A DNA stretch of 64,000 nucleotides from Polaromonas sp. Lineage in GTDB: Bacteria > Pseudomonadota > Gammaproteobacteria > Burkholderiales > Burkholderiaceae_C. A program made the position numbers and the translations under genes. The stretch is from assembly GCA_030683705.1 (NCBI GenBank), contig JAUXPP010000031.1, positions 1 through 64,000 of the forward strand, read 5' to 3'. Below are positions 61,584 to 64,000 of this stretch, piece by piece (position 1 is the first letter of the stretch; each line of letters opens with the position of its first letter). The notes beneath the pieces were generated by a model. The model was given only the letters and a program-made list of their open reading frames with translations, was not told the origin of the DNA and did not search any database.

Positions 61584-62865
61584 CCTTCAAATTGTCCGGG
61601 AAGACCGTCTCCCCCACGCCACTTTGGGGCAGCAAATGACCCGGCGATGGCATGAAATGGGCGTCTTTGTGGTGCGTAACAAACGTTTGCGCCTGCTGCT
61701 CGCCTTCGGCCCGAAAAACCGAGCAGGTGCAGTAGAGCAGGCGCCCACCGGGTTTGAGCAGCGGCCACAAGGCCTCCAGCAGTTGCCTTTGCAGGGCCGC
61801 GAGTTGCGCAATGTCGCTGGGCCGGCGCAACCAGCGCACGTCCGGGTGCCGGCGCACAATGCCCGAGGCCGTGCACGGCGCGTCCAGCAGGATGCCGTCG
61901 TAGGGCTGACCGTCCCACCAGGCGTCCGGGCGTGCGGCATCACCCACACGCACATCCGCCTGCAGACCGAGGCGCTGCAGGTTCTGCCGGATGCGTTCGC
62001 AGCGGCGCGCGTCGATGTCGATCGCCGTGACGTCGGCATCGGCCAGTTCGAGCAGGTGGGCCGTCTTGCCGCCCGGCGCGGCGCAGGCGTCCAGCAGCCG
62101 CAAGCGGCCACCGGGGCGTGCCTCCAGGCCGTCCAGCAACAGGGGGGCGGCCAGTTGCGCCGCCGCGTCCTGCACGGAAAAATGCCCTTCAGCGTAGCCG
62201 GGCAGCGAAGGAACCGGCTGGGCACTCGCCAATACGAGACCCTGCGCGCCGGACAGGGATGCTCCTGTATTGATAGCTGCCAACGCTTGCTGGTAAAGGG
62301 CTGGCGTCGTTTTTCTTTGATTGATCCGGAGGGTCAGCGGGGCCCGGCTGTTGTTGGCCCGCAAAATGGCCTGCCACTGCGCCGGATGGTCCTTGCGCAA
62401 GCGGTCTATCCACCACTGCGGATGGTTCCAGACGGCTTGCGGATGTTTTTCCGTATCTGCCACCAGCGACTCCCGATCGCGCAGGAAACGGCGCAGGCAG
62501 CCGTTGATGAAACTGGCCTGGTGGCGCGTGTCCTCGCTGCGTTTGGCGGCTTCCACCGCCTGATCGACCAGCGTGTGCGCCGTGTAAGGCGCGCCTTCTT
62601 CCGTCCAGACCAGCGCCAGCGCCACGCAGAGCAGCGCGTCGGCCTCGGGCGGCGGCGGCCGGCTGGCCAGTCGCTGGCGCAGGGCCTCGGCACGTCCGAG
62701 CTGGCGCAGGGCGTGAAAGCCGAGCGCCTGCACGCCGGGCCGGATCGCGGCATCCACGTCTTCAAGGGCGGCCGTCATCGAGCGGCCCGAACGCACAGCC
62801 ATCAGTAAAAAAGCAGCCCCCTGCAGCTGACGCCACAAGGGAATTTGGGTGGAGGTGTCTTGCAT
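61534..62865 (-). CDS. rsmB: 16S rRNA (cytosine967-C5)-methyltransferase
   Basis: RsmB methylates C967 of 16S rRNA. The 443-residue protein has a NusB-like N-terminal RNA-binding domain (about 1-150) and a Rossmann methyltransferase domain: LLDACAAPGGKTAHLLEL, DILLDAPCTASGIVRRHP-like ILLDAPCTASGIVRRHPDVR (motif IV Cys) and LLYCTCSVFRAEGEQQ (motif VI catalytic Cys). The start ATG 62865 is chosen because upstream residues (ARRFPTAFLS) look non-native. A TTTGATAGC element (62268-62304) encodes a loop at about residues 190-205. Confidence 0.94.
   Translation of the reverse strand: MQDTSTQIPLWRQLQGAAFLLMAVRSGRSMTAALEDVDAAIRPGVQALGFHALRQLGRAEALRQRLASRPPPPEADALLCVALALVWTEEGAPYTAHTLVDQAVEAAKRSEDTRHQASFINGCLRRFLRDRESLVADTEKHPQAVWNHPQWWIDRLRKDHPAQWQAILRANNSRAPLTLRINQRKTTPALYQQALAAINTGASLSGAQGLVLASAQPVPSLPGYAEGHFSVQDAAAQLAAPLLLDGLEARPGGRLRLLDACAAPGGKTAHLLELADADVTAIDIDARRCERIRQNLQRLGLQADVRVGDAARPDAWWDGQPYDGILLDAPCTASGIVRRHPDVRWLRRPSDIAQLAALQRQLLEALWPLLKPGGRLLYCTCSVFRAEGEQQAQTFVTHHKDAHFMPSPGHLLPQSGVGETVFPDNLKGDHDGFYYAVFEKRSM
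62268..62304 (+). repeat. TTTGATAGC element inside rsmB
   Basis: TATTGATAGCTGCCAACGCT then TGCTGGTAAAGGGCTGG, antisense to rsmB. Strong match to 26831-26856 and similar to 57591-57636. Confidence 0.55.
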
Positions 62866-63077
62866 GGAACTCAGGAACGCCGTCGGAAATCGTCGGGCCA
62901 ACCCCTATTAGACCAGTCACGGCGCGCACAGATACGCCGTATTGCAAGCAGGGGCCGCGGGGCCGGCTGCTAAGCTGCCTGAGCAGGTTTGGACAGGCAT
63001 CAGCAGCGAAGCCTCCGGCGGGCGGCGGCCTGCAAGGTGCAGGGCGCTACACGCAGTGAGCTACCGTGGGGGCCAAA

Positions 63078-64000
63078 TCAAACCAGGGTGTCGGCCCAGA
63101 TGTTGCTCGCCCAGTTCAGCGCATACGTGCCTTCGAGTTCGGACGGGGCGGTGCTGACGCCGCCGGAGCCCGCCACCGTCTTGAAGGTTTTCTCTGCGGC
63201 GACGTATTCGTGGACACTGGCCACATGGATGACGTTCTTGTTGTCCACGAAGCTGTAGCAGGTGTTGGTCAGCATGGGTGCAGGGTTGATCTCCCAGCCC
63301 GACAGCTGCGCCACGATGGCGGCGGCTGCGACCTTGCCATGGCTGTTGGCCATGTGGCCGCTTTTGGGCATGGCCGGCGCGATCTGTATCGAGTCACCGA
63401 GCACAAACACGTCTTTCGCGGCGGTGGACTCGAAGCTCTGGTAGTTGACGCCGCACCAGCGGTTGTTGGCCATGTTGTTCAGGCCGGTCTGCACCGCAAT
63501 GGCACCGGCTCGCATGGACGGCAACACGTTGAGCACATTGGCCTTGACGTCTTCCTGCACGTCGAACTTGACCACGCCGGATCTGGCATCGACCGCCGTG
63601 GCCTTGTGCTGGCCGCGGTATTCGATGATGCCCTTGTACTGCTCGGCCCAGACCTTCTTGAACAGCGGTCCCTTGGAGGTCACATCCGGATTGGCATCGA
63701 GGATCAGCACCTTGCTGCGCGGCTTGAAAGCCTTGAAATAACCGGCGATGACCGAAGCACGCTCGTACGGTCCGGGCGGGCAGCGGTACGGCGCTTCAGG
63801 AATCGTGATCGCGTACACACCGCCATCGGGCATGGCCTCGAGTTGCCTGCGCAGCGCCACGGTTTCGGGCCCGGCTTTCCAGGCCTGCAGGATCTGGCCG
63901 GCGGCCTGCGCCTGCTGCAGGCCCTCGATGCTGCTGTAGACCAGGTCGATGCCCGGCGAGACCACCAGCTTGTCATAGGCGATGGTGGCGCCGCCGGCAA
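63078..64000 (-). CDS. fccB: Flavocytochrome c sulfide dehydrogenase flavoprotein subunit (5' end beyond window)
   Basis: The last 307 residues of an FAD-dependent sulfide dehydrogenase (FCSD/SoxF type) are visible; the frame is open to the right edge. Segments AYDKLVVSPGIDL, ITIPEAPYRCPPGPYERA and NNRWCGVNYQSFES supply the two redox-active cysteines, DVFVLGDSIQIAPAMPKSGH is the FAD-binding region, and the C-terminal FCSD flavin-binding domain (CYSFVDNKNVIHVASVHEYV) completes the protein. Such enzymes oxidise sulfide in the periplasm and pass electrons to a cytochrome c subunit, not in view. Confidence 0.88.
   Translation of the reverse strand, partial: AGGATIAYDKLVVSPGIDLVYSSIEGLQQAQAAGQILQAWKAGPETVALRRQLEAMPDGGVYAITIPEAPYRCPPGPYERASVIAGYFKAFKPRSKVLILDANPDVTSKGPLFKKVWAEQYKGIIEYRGQHKATAVDARSGVVKFDVQEDVKANVLNVLPSMRAGAIAVQTGLNNMANNRWCGVNYQSFESTAAKDVFVLGDSIQIAPAMPKSGHMANSHGKVAAAAIVAQLSGWEINPAPMLTNTCYSFVDNKNVIHVASVHEYVAAEKTFKTVAGSGGVSTAPSELEGTYALNWASNIWADTLV

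Overview
The window reads as chromosome from a betaproteobacterium of the order Burkholderiales, most likely a Comamonadaceae member close to Polaromonas, Rhodoferax or Variovorax. This is inferred from the high GC content, the protein sequences, the gene order (atpIBEFHA; ybeD-lipB-lipA; an NtrY-like kinase with a short NtrX-like regulator beside rsmB), and several small dispersed repeats that I recall from that family. No database search was possible, so genus is a guess.

Layout. 1-3.3 kb: start of the F1Fo ATP synthase operon on the minus strand (atpI, atpB, atpE, atpF, atpH, 5' part of atpA) with a readable sigma-70 promoter. 3.4-8.6 kb: a CopD-like membrane protein, a DUF2062 protein, a D-amino-acid transaminase gene interrupted by an amber codon, ybeD, lipB, lipA (lipoate synthesis) and an EamA exporter. 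8.6-12.7 kb: two copies of a roughly 400-bp structured repeat flanking a Cpx-like module (Spy-like lipoprotein, DUF4260 protein, response regulator, sensor kinase). 12.7-20.9 kb: B12-binding radical SAM protein, AlaX editing protein, DUF167 protein, DsbD-type reductase with a redoxin, CoA-binding protein, a lipoprotein and hemE. 20.9-28.5 kb: priA behind a DnaA-box-containing intergenic region, an AEC transporter, a UvrD/Rep helicase, a small secreted protein and outer-membrane phospholipase A.

28.6-55.1 kb: a complete type VI secretion locus on the minus strand. From its promoter side it runs tssB, tssC, hcp, tssE, tssF, tssG, clpV, vgrG, a YwqK/MORN-type protein, a PAAR-like DUF4280 protein, a small membrane protein, then an unusual amino-acid module (periplasmic binding protein, symporter, aspartate/glutamate racemase, second symporter), then tssJ, tssK, tssL, tssM, tssA and a 639-residue protein of unknown function that could be an effector. 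All thirteen core Tss functions are present and appear intact. A divergent small gene and a TPR-methyltransferase gene lie just beyond the tssB end.

57.7-64 kb: tRNA-Phe with its terminator, an NtrX-like regulator lacking the AAA+ domain, an NtrY-like kinase, a DUF4390 protein, rsmB and the 3' part of a flavocytochrome c sulfide dehydrogenase flavoprotein gene.

The most unusual points are: the amber codon sitting exactly at the PLP-binding lysine of the transaminase; an amino-acid uptake/racemisation module embedded in the T6SS operon; the unrecognised 639-residue protein at the end of that operon; paired repeats whose hairpin arms differ in sequence but stay complementary; and a GC-rich intergenic element that is also found in frame inside priA.
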